This document shows, piece by piece, positions 33,234-43,920 of a stretch of 64,000 nucleotides of DNA. Location: NCBI RefSeq assembly GCF_023101345.1, contig NZ_CP095848.1:1549501-1613500 (forward strand). Direction: 5' to 3'. The stretch's first letter is position 1. Every line of letters begins with the position of its first letter. Source of the DNA: Hymenobacter sublimis (GTDB lineage: Bacteria; Bacteroidota; Bacteroidia; Cytophagales; Hymenobacteraceae). The position numbers and the translations under genes are program-made. The notes beneath the pieces were generated by a model. The model did no database searches. It had not been told where the DNA came from and saw only the letters and a list, made by a program, of their open reading frames with translations.

Positions 33234-33321
33234 GGAGAGGTGGGTGAGTGGCTTAAACCAGTAGTTTGCTAAACTGCCGTAGCTCTAAAGGTTACCGGGG
33301 GTTCGAATCCCCCCCTCTCCA
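33234..33321 (+). tRNA. tRNA-Ser (GCU anticodon)
   Basis: 88 nt. Acceptor arm GGAGAGG pairs with CCTCTCC (33314-33320). The anticodon loop TTGCTAA gives GCU for AGC/AGU codons, the extra arm is long as in class II tRNAs, and GGTTCGAATCC forms the T arm. The CCA end is not encoded. Confidence 0.93.
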
Positions 33322-33331
33322 CATAGTTCCT

Positions 33332-33401
33332 ATTATGAGTTAGAAATTGTGGGCTATATGTTGCACAACAACCTTGGCAGCCCTGGTTTTTAACTCATAA
33401 T
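33332..33401. repeat. 11-bp inverted repeat in the tRNA-Ser to tRNA-Pro spacer
   Basis: ATTATGAGTTA at 33332-33342 is the exact complement of TAACTCATAAT at 33391-33401. The stem would close nearly the whole spacer and could help present it for processing. Confidence 0.55.
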
Positions 33402-33408
33402 TCTTTTT

Positions 33409-33485
33409 CGGGGTGTAGCGTAGCCCGGTATCGCGCCTGCTTTGGGAGCAGGAGGCCGCAGGTTCGAATCCTGCCACCCCGACCA
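33409..33485 (+). tRNA. tRNA-Pro (UGG anticodon)
   Basis: 77 nt including an encoded CCA. Acceptor arm CGGGGTG pairs with CACCCCG. Anticodon loop TTTGGGA gives UGG, and the T loop GGTTCGAATCC is normal. Confidence 0.95.
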
Positions 33486-33489
33486 CAAG

Positions 33490-33532
33490 ATAGCCGTCAG
33501 CCCACCTTTGGGGCGGGCGGCTATTTGTTTTT
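33490..33532 (+). terminator. Terminator-like hairpin between tRNA-Pro and tRNA-Arg
   Basis: A 14-bp arm at 33490-33503 pairs with 33511-33524 (one G-T wobble, one mismatch), followed by TTTGTTTTT, directly before tRNA-Arg. It may end part of the transcripts after tRNA-Pro. Confidence 0.6.
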
Positions 33533-33606
33533 GACCCCGTAGCTCAGCTGGATAGAGCAGCTGCCTTCTAAGCAGCCGGTCATTGGTTCGAATCCAATCG
33601 GGGCCA
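33533..33606 (+). tRNA. tRNA-Arg (UCU anticodon)
   Basis: 74 nt. Acceptor GACCCCG faces CGGGGCC, leaving an A2-C71 mismatch. Anticodon loop CTTCTAA gives UCU for AGA/AGG. The D arm AGCTCAGCTGGATAGAGC and T arm GGTTCGAATCC are normal. CCA is not encoded. Confidence 0.93.
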
Positions 33607-33610
33607 CTGA

Positions 33611-33646
33611 AACCCGCTTTACGTCTTGTGAAGCGGGTTTTTTTTA
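33611..33646 (+). terminator. Intrinsic terminator of the tRNA cluster
   Basis: AACCCGCTT pairs with AAGCGGGTT, followed by a run of T, 4 bp after tRNA-Arg. Confidence 0.85.
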
Positions 33647-35973
<2,327 letters not shown>

Positions 35974-35983
35974 CTGATTCTAG

Positions 35984-36012
35984 AAAAGGCCCGCTGCAAA
36001 GCGGGCCTTTTT
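35984..36012 (+). terminator. Intrinsic terminator of gyrB
   Basis: AAAAGGCCCGC pairs with GCGGGCCTTTT across TGCAAA, ending in T residues, 11 bp after the stop codon. Confidence 0.85.
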
Positions 36013-36033
36013 GCTTTTAACCCAATTGGAAAC

Positions 36034-36414
36034 ATGCGGCAGCTAATTTCGTCAGGGGCTCCCTGGGAGCCGGTTGTGGGGTACTCACGGGCCGTGCGCG
36101 TGGGCAATGTGGTGGAGGTGGCCGGTACTACCGCCCAGGATGGCGACACGATTACGGGCGTTGATGCCTACCAGCAGGCGCAGCGGGTTCTAGTCAAAAT
36201 TGGGGCGGCGCTGGCGGCGGCCGGTGCTTCACTGGAACACGTGGTCCGCACCCGCATCTACCTCACGAACATGGCCGATTGGGAGGCCGTGGGCCGGGCC
36301 CACGGCGAAGTGTTTAGTACTATCAGGCCCGCCTCCACCATGCTGGCGGTAAGCGCCCTAATTGACCCGCGGCTGCTAGTCGAAATAGAAGCCACTGCTA
36401 TTATTCCGGACTAG
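36034..36414 (+). CDS. RidA/YjgF-family protein
   Basis: The 126-residue protein shows the RidA fold: [58 protein letters not shown] and the C-terminal [11 protein letters not shown]. RidA enzymes hydrolyse reactive enamines and imines such as 2-aminoacrylate. The conserved catalytic Arg is at RTRIYLT. The deaminase group often has RIEIEA at the end; here it is LVEIEA, so membership in a divergent subgroup is possible. It starts 21 bp after the gyrB terminator. Confidence 0.85.
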   Translation: MRQLISSGAPWEPVVGYSRAVRVGNVVEVAGTTAQDGDTITGVDAYQQAQRVLVKIGAALAAAGASLEHVVRTRIYLTNMADWEAVGRAHGEVFSTIRPASTMLAVSALIDPRLLVEIEATAIIPD

Positions 36415-36467
36415 CCATACTTCTACGGGCGTTTGCTCGTATTTTGTCCGGCCTTTCCTTACTCAGT

Positions 36468-38753
36468 ATGAAATTATTCAAATCTGCCGACCTCATTCGC
36501 AAAAGCAAGTACATCAGCCGCGACCTGAGTTGGCTGCGCTTTAACTACCGGGTGCTAGATCAGGCGCGCGACGCTAGCCGCTCGCTCTTCGATCGGCTGC
36601 GCTTTATAGCCATTACCAGCAGCAACCTCGATGAGTTCTTCATGATTCGGGTGGGCTCACTCTATAACTACATCGACTACGGCAAGGAGCGGGTGGATTA
36701 CTCCGGGCTGCGCGAAATGCCTTTCCGGCGTAAACTGCTGGATTTTGCCCACCGCTTCATCAACGACCAGTCGCTGACTTACTTGAACGAATTGAAGCCG
36801 CTGTTTGAGAAGAACGGCTTCAACGTACTCAAAATGGAGGAGCTTACGGAACTGGAGCTGAAGAAAGCCGATGGCTACTTCAAGCACACCATTTTCCCGC
36901 TGCTTACCCCCATGGTGTACGATTCGTACCACGGCTTCCCGCTGATGATGAATCAGATGCTCATCTTCGGGGTAGTAACGCGGGCCGGGGGCGGGCTCGA
37001 CGCCGAGGCCGAGCGGGGCCAGGAGCGGCTCACCTTCGTGCAGATTCCGCAGAACCTGTCGCGCTTTTTTGAGCTGACCCGCAAAGACAAGGTGATGTTC
37101 GTGCCGATTGAGGAAATTGTGCGGGCCAACCTGCCCAAGCTGTTTCGCAATGTGGAAATTGTGTCGGCCGACTTGTTCCGCATCACCCGCAACGGTGACT
37201 TTACCCTGGAGGAGTCCGACGATATTGACGTGGACTTCATCAAGGAAATTCAGTTGGGCCTCAAAACCCGCAAGAAGGGTAGGGTCGTGCGCCTGGAGGT
37301 GGAGCCTAACGCCTCGGCCTTGCTGATGCAGGTGCTGCGTGAGCGGTGGAACATTGATAACGGCAACGTGTTCGTTATCAACTCCCTGATTGATTTAAAG
37401 GGCGTACTGCAGATTTTGAAGCACCCCAATTTCCGGGGCAAGGGCTTCCGGCAGCCCGCCGCCGTCACGCCCTTGAGCTTGCCGGAGGGGGCCGATGACA
37501 ACTTGTTTGAATACCTCAAGCACCACGATGTGCTCCTGCACCATCCTTACAACAACATCGACCCCGTGGTGCGGCTACTGGAGCAGGCCGCCGAGGACCC
37601 GCACGTACTGGGCATCAAGCAAACCATTTACCGCCTGGCCGACGACTCCCGGGTAACGGCCGCGCTACTGAAAGCGGCCGAAAACGGCAAGCACGTGTCG
37701 GTACTGTTTGAGGTGAAGGCGCGCTTTGATGAGGAACGCAACATTCGGGAGGGCGCGAAGCTGGAGAAAGCGGGTTGTTTTGTCATTTATGGGGTGAGCA
37801 AGTACAAGACGCACACCAAAATGATGATGATTATCCGCAAGGAAGGGGAGAAGGTGACGCGCTACGTGCACATCGGCTCGGGTAACTACAACGAGCAAAC
37901 CTCGCGCATTTACACCGATGTAAGCCTGCTCACCACCAACGACGTGTACGGGCACGACGTGTCGGAATTCTTCAACGTAATTACTGGCCACTCCCAACCC
38001 GACGACTACGAGTACCTGATTACGGCACCCAAGGACATGCGCCAGCAGCTGATTTCCCTGATTCGGGAGGAGGTGCGCAATGCTAAGAAGGGCCTACCCA
38101 GCGGCATCGTCATGAAGATGAATTCCCTGGAAGACAAGGAAATGATCGATGAGTTCTACAAGGCCAGCAAAGCCGGCGTGCCCATCCGCTTTATCGTGCG
38201 TGGTATCTGCTGCCTGCGGCCGGGTAGGGCGGGGCTTAGCGAAAACATTGAGGTGCGCAGCATTGTGGGCGACTACCTGGAGCACTCCCGCATGTTCTAC
38301 TTCCACCAGGCCGGCCACCCCAAGGTGTACGCCGGTTCCGCCGACCTGATGGTGCGCTCCTTTGACCGGCGTATTGAGGCCCTGTTCCTGATTGTAAACC
38401 CCCAGCTCAAGCGCGAGGCCATTAACATTCTGTACTTCAACCTGAAGGACAACCAGAATACCTACGTGATGCGCGAAGATGGAGCCTACATTCAGCGCCT
38501 ACCCGATAATGAGGAGCCAGCCTTCAACGTGCATAAAGAGTTCTACAACAAGAACTTCGGACTGGTATCGGAAACCTTGCTCTACGATGAATGGCTGTCC
38601 TGCGCCACCATTCGGGCCAGCGCTACCTCCGACGCGGCCGACAACCCGCCCTCGGTGCCCGTGGATGATGAACCCAACGCCACCGAGGAAACAGCAGTGA
38701 CCGTGGACTTGGGCGCTGAGCCCGCCGCTGATTCGGAGGCGGCGCTGGAGTAA
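36468..38753 (+). CDS. ppk1: Polyphosphate kinase 1
   Basis: The 761-residue enzyme polymerises the gamma-phosphate of ATP into polyphosphate. It begins MKLFKSADLIRKSKYISRDL, and shows the N domain SNLDEFFMIRVGSL, the autophosphorylated His in KYKTHTKMMM, HIGSGNYNEQTSRIYTD, and the second catalytic His in YLEHSRMFYF. The final 50 residues are an acidic Ala/Glu-rich tail not seen in the core family. The ATG at 36468 is used; a frame-open extension to 36444 lacks conservation. It converges with ppx, so synthesis and breakdown of polyphosphate are encoded side by side. Confidence 0.94.
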   Translation: MKLFKSADLIRKSKYISRDLSWLRFNYRVLDQARDASRSLFDRLRFIAITSSNLDEFFMIRVGSLYNYIDYGKERVDYSGLREMPFRRKLLDFAHRFINDQSLTYLNELKPLFEKNGFNVLKMEELTELELKKADGYFKHTIFPLLTPMVYDSYHGFPLMMNQMLIFGVVTRAGGGLDAEAERGQERLTFVQIPQNLSRFFELTRKDKVMFVPIEEIVRANLPKLFRNVEIVSADLFRITRNGDFTLEESDDIDVDFIKEIQLGLKTRKKGRVVRLEVEPNASALLMQVLRERWNIDNGNVFVINSLIDLKGVLQILKHPNFRGKGFRQPAAVTPLSLPEGADDNLFEYLKHHDVLLHHPYNNIDPVVRLLEQAAEDPHVLGIKQTIYRLADDSRVTAALLKAAENGKHVSVLFEVKARFDEERNIREGAKLEKAGCFVIYGVSKYKTHTKMMMIIRKEGEKVTRYVHIGSGNYNEQTSRIYTDVSLLTTNDVYGHDVSEFFNVITGHSQPDDYEYLITAPKDMRQQLISLIREEVRNAKKGLPSGIVMKMNSLEDKEMIDEFYKASKAGVPIRFIVRGICCLRPGRAGLSENIEVRSIVGDYLEHSRMFYFHQAGHPKVYAGSADLMVRSFDRRIEALFLIVNPQLKREAINILYFNLKDNQNTYVMREDGAYIQRLPDNEEPAFNVHKEFYNKNFGLVSETLLYDEWLSCATIRASATSDAADNPPSVPVDDEPNATEETAVTVDLGAEPAADSEAALE

Positions 38754-38768
38754 ATACAGGGCATAAGG

Positions 38769-38850
38769 GTAAGAAGGTAGGAGGGCAGGAGTCGGGTGAA
38801 TGGCAAACGTGCCAATATTTCACCCGACTCTTGCCCTCCTACCTTCTTAC
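38769..38850. repeat. 32-bp inverted repeat between convergent ppk1 and ppx
   Basis: The arm 38769-38800 pairs with 38819-38850 with a single mismatch (a G-T wobble in one strand), and the 18-nt loop contains TGGC and GCCA that can pair again. It follows the ppk1 stop by 16 bp and the ppx stop by 17 bp. It probably stops transcription in both directions. The composition resembles other intergenic hairpins in the window. Confidence 0.75.
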
Positions 38851-38866
38851 TCCCTTTACCCTAAAC

Positions 38867-39859
38867 TCACTCTACTTCTGTGGGGCGGCTTTGCATGGCG
38901 GGCTTGGGGCAGCCAGGCTTCAGGTCGCCTTCGGCGCGGAACTCGTCGAAGTGCTCCTCGAATAGGGTTTGCAGCATACCGTCCTTCAGGCCGATATCGG
39001 GCACAATCATCTGGTGCACATTGGCCCATTCCATGGCGGAAAGGTAGATGTGGCCAGCGGGCACGATGACATCGGCCCGGTCGGGGTTGAGCAGGGCCAC
39101 GTTCACCCGCTCATCCATGCTCATGGAAGTGAGGTGGTCGAGGATGGTGGCAATACGGCGGCGGGTAACGGGCTTATCGACGCCCGCCTGAGCCATACTG
39201 TAGAGCTTGTTGATGTTGCCGCCGGTGCCAATGGCCCGGGTTACGTGGTAGCGCCGAGCGTTTTCCGTTACCCATTCTTCCATGCGCTGCCAGGTTTCGC
39301 GCATGGCTTCCGTGCTCAGGCCCGCCTCTTCCTGCTGCATCCGCCGAATGGAGCCTACCTCAAACGACTGCGAGGCTACCTTGCGCCGGTCGTGGTAGAT
39401 GTTGAACTCGGTGCTGCCTCCGCCCACGTCAATGTGGATGTAGTGCTTTTTGTCTTCGAGCAGGTTTTCGATAACGCGGTTGATGAAAGCGGCCTCATCC
39501 TGCCCGTCAATAACCCGCACCGTCATGCCGAGTTGCTGCTGAATGCGGGCGGCTACCTCTTGTCCGTTCTGGGCGGTACGCATGGCCGAAGTAGCACAGA
39601 TCAAGTAGTGGTTCGGGGCCACATCGTGCACCTCCATCAGCAAGCGCAGGGCGTGCAGAAACTTAATGAACTTCTCTTCCTTTTTAGCCGAAATCCGGCC
39701 GCTGGCAAACACATCCTCGCCCAGCCGCAGGGGGTAGCGTACGTATTCCACACGCTTGAGCCGGTACCGGTCGCCGTAGTGTAGCACGGCCGAAATCTGG
39801 CAGCGCACGGCGTTGGACCCAATATCAATGGCGGCTAGTTTCAGCAGAGGATATTCCAT
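38867..39859 (-). CDS. ppx: Ppx/GppA-family exopolyphosphatase
   Basis: The 330-residue protein is an ASKHA-fold phosphatase: LAAIDIGSNAVRCQISAV (phosphate 1), YHIDVGGGSTEFNI-type loop in IHIDVGGGSTEFNIYHDRR, and ATSAMRTAQNG. It removes terminal phosphate from polyphosphate or pppGpp. Length is that of the short (two-domain) Ppx form without the C-terminal HD part. Convergent with ppk1. A TATATTTG promoter lies 33 bp upstream on its strand. Confidence 0.88.
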   Translation of the reverse strand: MEYPLLKLAAIDIGSNAVRCQISAVLHYGDRYRLKRVEYVRYPLRLGEDVFASGRISAKKEEKFIKFLHALRLLMEVHDVAPNHYLICATSAMRTAQNGQEVAARIQQQLGMTVRVIDGQDEAAFINRVIENLLEDKKHYIHIDVGGGSTEFNIYHDRRKVASQSFEVGSIRRMQQEEAGLSTEAMRETWQRMEEWVTENARRYHVTRAIGTGGNINKLYSMAQAGVDKPVTRRRIATILDHLTSMSMDERVNVALLNPDRADVIVPAGHIYLSAMEWANVHQMIVPDIGLKDGMLQTLFEEHFDEFRAEGDLKPGCPKPAMQSRPTEVE

Positions 39860-39891
39860 TCAGAGAAAGGTGTGGCGGAAGGGGACAAACA

Positions 39892-39899
39892 AATATAGC
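39892..39899 (-). promoter_or_regulatory. -7 promoter box (TATATTTG) for ppx
   Basis: CAAATATA on the plus strand is an exact minus-strand TAnnTTTG, 33 bp before the ppx ATG at 39859. Confidence 0.5.
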
Positions 39900-39995
39900 C
39901 GGTCAGAAGGGGTGGAAAGTCATTAGGGCCAGCTAACAAGCAAAGCGTGTCCCGTCCTTTCTTGGAACAGGATGCGCCTTAGAGGGGGCAACCTG

Positions 39996-42900
39996 TTAGT
40001 TATCAATGCGGAAGCCCAAGTCCACCTGTATCAGGCCATTTTCCGGTGATTTTTGATACGATACCGACAAAGCCAACTGATCTGAAACGGGCGCGATGTA
40101 GAAGCCCGCTCCGTAGCCACTGTGCCAGCCATCCGGCGAACTGCCTTTAAAGTACACCCGGCCCCGGTCGTAGAACCCAAATACACCGTAGGAAAAGGGC
40201 AGAAAAGAGGTTTGCACCCGCCCTAGGGCTAGGCGCAGCTCCGTGTTTAAGTAAAGGCTGGCGTCGCCGGTGAAGCGGTTGCGGTAGTAGCCCCGCAGGT
40301 TCTCGCGCAGGCCCAGGCTGGTGAACTTGTAGAAGGGAATATCGTCGTCGTTGCCGTAGTTGCGGCCGCCGCCACCCTTTACTACTAGCGTTACCGGAAT
40401 GCCCAGGCGCGCCGTGCCGTAGTATTCGGCAAAGCCCTGGGTCAGGCCGAAATTGCCCCTGTTGCCGTTCAGCTGGTGGTAAGTGTCGTGCTGCACCCGC
40501 AGGCGCACCCCGCGCCGAGCAAAGCTCTGCCGGTCGCGCAAGTCTATGTCCAGCAAGGCATTTAAACCAAGCAGGCGCTGAAAATCGGTGTTGGGTATTC
40601 GGTCGTCCGGTACGGTCGTGTTGCGGCGTTCTAGCTGCCCTAAGTAGCTGTTGCCGGCGTAGTTAGAGGTGTACTGCTCGTAGGTGGGGCCAATGCGGAA
40701 CAAGCTGCGCTGCCAGAAAACTCGTTCTGCAAAACCGTTCAGCGTGAAGCCTTTGTAGCGGGCCTTGTAGTACTTATCGTTGTAGCGACTTTGGTCCTTA
40801 TCAGTGTCGTTACCTAGCCCGAAAAAGTTGTAGAAGGGGAAGAAGTTGCCGTATTCAGTACGCGCGCCTACATCCCATTGGCCAAAGGCGTAACGGTGGC
40901 GCGAGGCCAGCGAAACTTGGAAGTTACCGCCGCTAGAACCCCGGATGTCAAAGGAATACACGTTTTTGAAGCCCGGCTTGCGGAAACCCTGGCGCACGAA
41001 ATCTACCCCAGCGCCTACCCCCAGCCCATCGTTGGCATTCACGATGACGGTAGCCCGGGGCTTGTACGTGTTATACTCGAACTCCTCCTGGTTGTAGCGG
41101 TTGATGTCGGGCCGGGTGGAGGTGCGGTTGTCACTTTCCGGGCCCAGCTTCAGGTCGGTATCGGGCACGTCATACACCTTTGTGAGCGTGCGCAGGCCTG
41201 CCGCGCGCGAGTCATCGGCAATCTGGTCTTTGCCGTCGCCGCCGATGATGCGCACCAGCACGCTACGCTTGGCCGTGCCGGTTACCGTAAACGTGTCCTT
41301 GCCATCGAGGCCATAGAGGCTGATTTCCTGGGTTTCCTTGGGCGAAAACGTGCGGTCGAACAGGGCCAGGCCGTCGGGCTCATTGCCTTCCTTGGCCTTG
41401 TCGAACATCTGCACCCGTACCCGGCCGTCGGCTTGGCGGTTTATTTGGAACACTTCGGCCTTGTTGGAGCCAACTACGTCCACGCGCTTGGCCAGCAGCA
41501 GGTAGTACTCGTCCAGGGCTTGGGGTAGGGCCTGGATGCGAGCTTTGAGCTTGCGGTTCAACTCATTACCCGATAGGGCCTGCAACTCGGCGGGTAGGGT
41601 GGCAGTTGCTTCGTCAATGGCCGCGGGCGTAATGCGTGCCTGCATGTAGCGCCCAATCTGCTGCCATTGCTCCCGGCTTAGGCTTTGCAGTAGGAACCGG
41701 TCGAGGTGGCGGGCAGGCCAATTCAGGCTTTTTAAGTCGTGAAACTCGGCCTGAAAATCCTCGATGCTCGGTACGGCCCACTCCCGGTTGGCCAGGTAAG
41801 TAAGTGCCCCGTTCCAGAGGGTAAACGACTGGTCCCGGTCGCGCGGAATCGGCTTGTAAACCGTTTTCTTACCGTTTTTATAGCCGGCCCACTTCCAATT
41901 GTCCTCGTGCTTACCAAAGTCAGCCACCAGCATATCGAAGGCCCGGGCACGACCCAGGTTCTCGGCATCAATGCGGTTGTCGTGGTCTTTGTAGAGTTGG
42001 CGAAAAAAACTGAACGACCGGCGCACCTCATCGGCCCCGCCGAAGCCGGGCAGGTTGGGCTTGGGGTCCACGGGGCGGTCTTCTAGGGTGCCAAGCAGGC
42101 CGGCGTACTCCTGGCGATAGGGGCCCAACTGGTTGTTATCGGGTAGGACAAACAGTCGGGGGCGGGCGTGCAGAATGTCGGTTTTATCGAGTAAGGAGCC
42201 CGTTACCAGCGCCGAGTAGGGGTAAGCCGTAGGCGTGATGTCGCGCAGCACATCGGCGGCGAAAGAGCGGCGTAGTTCCGGCGGCAGGATGCGGGTCACG
42301 TCCTTATCGACGGAGCGAAACACGTACTCCGAGGAATCGGCCGCAATGAGCTTGAGGGAGGTAGTCTGGCGTCCGCCCCCACGGCCGAAGGGGCGCAAGC
42401 CGCCCTTCTCAGTGGCAAGGTTCAGGGTTGGCACCGGCACGGGCTGGGTCCAGGAAGTGCGGTACAGGTCGCCAAGCCAAAAGCGCGAGGACCGGGTGCC
42501 GGCGTACTGCTTGCCGGCGGCCAGGGTTTGAGTAGGCAGGAACGGCGCATCGGGCTTGGTTTCCGCTACCCCCGCCGGCCCGCCCGGACATTCGGGAATA
42601 AAGCTGTTGACCGGCACGTTGGGCAGGCGCGGCTGCTGGCAGGCCGATTGGAATAGTGTAGCTGCATACGCTTCCTTAACGGCAACACTAGCCCCGTTAA
42701 AGGTGTAAAACGTCGTTTTTACCGTGCCGTCGGCAAAGTAGTCCAGCTTGGAGAATCCTTCAGCCGACTCGTTGAACTGCGACTGGGCATTGGCGCCTAC
42801 GTGTTGCTTTTCAACGAAGGAACCCGAAACCAAGTGGTAGCTGCCCTCGGCCTGGGTTAGTTGCAGGCTGAAATCGTGGGCGGCGGCGTACACGGCGCCG

Positions 42901-43724
42901 GGGTGGTCCTTGAGCGTGTTCAGCATTTCCTTCTGAAACTGCTGGTAAGCCGGGTTGGCCAGGTCGCGGGGGGAGCCCACGTTTTGGCGGTAGGCAGCGT
43001 ACACTGTGCCCGCTACCGGGGGTAGCAAATGGCGACTCAGGGGCATATGGCCACCGTACACGCCGTTGCTGATAACGGGCTGGTGACCCACCAGCAGCAC
43101 ATTCCGGCCCTTGGTTTCATCCAATACGTCCTGCAATTGCTCCCGGAACTCCTCCGGCGTCATGGTCTTGCAATCGGTGTCGGGGGCTTCGGGCCGGTCG
43201 TAGGGATGAGTCCACCACGGGGAATTAATGGCCACGAGGCGCACGGTAGGGGCTACGTCCACGATTTCGGGGCTGGGGCAGCCGCCCGTAGGCACGAAAG
43301 CGTTCTGGCCGGGCAGCCTTTCCTCGATGTACTTTTCCAGCCGACGTACCCGTTTTAGCCCGTCGGGGCCGGAGTTTGCCCAGTCCTTGTCACCGGGCAC
43401 AAAGTAGAGCTTGCCATTGGGCAAGCCCTGCACTAGAGCAATTAGCGCATCGGCGCGGGCCGTTTGGCTGGCTTGGCTGGAGTCTTTCTGGCTACCCAAG
43501 CCGGTATTGCCCACAATGTCGCCGAGGTGAACTACCGTAAAAGGGCCAGTCTGCTGCTCCAGAGTACGACGCAGGGCCTGCAACCGGCTGATAGGCAGCT
43601 CCGCGGAGGCGGTATTACCCAGTAGAAAAACCGAGTGTGCTGGCGGGACTGATTGGCCAAAAACCGGGGCAGTGGCCACTAGGCCCAGGCCAGTTAACAG
43701 CGCGTGAGTGTAACGTAGGGGCAT
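39996..43724 (-). CDS. Metallophosphoesterase fused to a BamA/surface-antigen-like outer membrane barrel
   Basis: The 1242-residue protein has a signal peptide (MPLRYTHALLTGLGLVATAP, cleavage near FGQS), a calcineurin-like phosphoesterase domain (about 30-300; VVHLGDIVGNTG, LVGHQPVIS, YAAAHDFSLQL), a central region of about 500 residues without a recognised fold, and a C-terminal beta-barrel (about 880-1242) with YSFDIRGSSGGNFQVSLASR and the final LSVSYQKSPENGLIQVDLGF. This places a phosphoesterase on an outer-membrane barrel. Metal ligands appear incomplete: the usual GHxH is AHD. Substrate unknown. The ATG at 43724 gives the signal peptide; the frame is open to 43757. Confidence 0.75.
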   Translation of the reverse strand: MPLRYTHALLTGLGLVATAPVFGQSVPPAHSVFLLGNTASAELPISRLQALRRTLEQQTGPFTVVHLGDIVGNTGLGSQKDSSQASQTARADALIALVQGLPNGKLYFVPGDKDWANSGPDGLKRVRRLEKYIEERLPGQNAFVPTGGCPSPEIVDVAPTVRLVAINSPWWTHPYDRPEAPDTDCKTMTPEEFREQLQDVLDETKGRNVLLVGHQPVISNGVYGGHMPLSRHLLPPVAGTVYAAYRQNVGSPRDLANPAYQQFQKEMLNTLKDHPGAVYAAAHDFSLQLTQAEGSYHLVSGSFVEKQHVGANAQSQFNESAEGFSKLDYFADGTVKTTFYTFNGASVAVKEAYAATLFQSACQQPRLPNVPVNSFIPECPGGPAGVAETKPDAPFLPTQTLAAGKQYAGTRSSRFWLGDLYRTSWTQPVPVPTLNLATEKGGLRPFGRGGGRQTTSLKLIAADSSEYVFRSVDKDVTRILPPELRRSFAADVLRDITPTAYPYSALVTGSLLDKTDILHARPRLFVLPDNNQLGPYRQEYAGLLGTLEDRPVDPKPNLPGFGGADEVRRSFSFFRQLYKDHDNRIDAENLGRARAFDMLVADFGKHEDNWKWAGYKNGKKTVYKPIPRDRDQSFTLWNGALTYLANREWAVPSIEDFQAEFHDLKSLNWPARHLDRFLLQSLSREQWQQIGRYMQARITPAAIDEATATLPAELQALSGNELNRKLKARIQALPQALDEYYLLLAKRVDVVGSNKAEVFQINRQADGRVRVQMFDKAKEGNEPDGLALFDRTFSPKETQEISLYGLDGKDTFTVTGTAKRSVLVRIIGGDGKDQIADDSRAAGLRTLTKVYDVPDTDLKLGPESDNRTSTRPDINRYNQEEFEYNTYKPRATVIVNANDGLGVGAGVDFVRQGFRKPGFKNVYSFDIRGSSGGNFQVSLASRHRYAFGQWDVGARTEYGNFFPFYNFFGLGNDTDKDQSRYNDKYYKARYKGFTLNGFAERVFWQRSLFRIGPTYEQYTSNYAGNSYLGQLERRNTTVPDDRIPNTDFQRLLGLNALLDIDLRDRQSFARRGVRLRVQHDTYHQLNGNRGNFGLTQGFAEYYGTARLGIPVTLVVKGGGGRNYGNDDDIPFYKFTSLGLRENLRGYYRNRFTGDASLYLNTELRLALGRVQTSFLPFSYGVFGFYDRGRVYFKGSSPDGWHSGYGAGFYIAPVSDQLALSVSYQKSPENGLIQVDLGFRIDN

Positions 43725-43814
43725 GGAGAGGGGAGTGTAGAACGTCCTACTACGCAAAAATCCGCAATCCGATATAACTCCTTCTTACTTCCCTCTGGTA
43801 AGGGCAACGTGACT

Positions 43815-43899
43815 GAGGCTACCTGGGTAAAGTAAATCTGACGCAGGATGTTGCTTTCAGCTAAAAACGCAAAAATGCAACAGCTAACCGGGTAGCCTC
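43815..43899. repeat. Intergenic inverted repeat upstream of the phosphoesterase-barrel gene
   Basis: GAGGCTACC at 43815-43823 pairs with GGTAGCCTC at 43891-43899, with weaker pairing further in. It lies between the sirtuin gene end and the phosphoesterase gene start. Confidence 0.5.
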
Positions 43900-43920
43900 G
43901 TTACCAGGCCCCTTGCTCCC

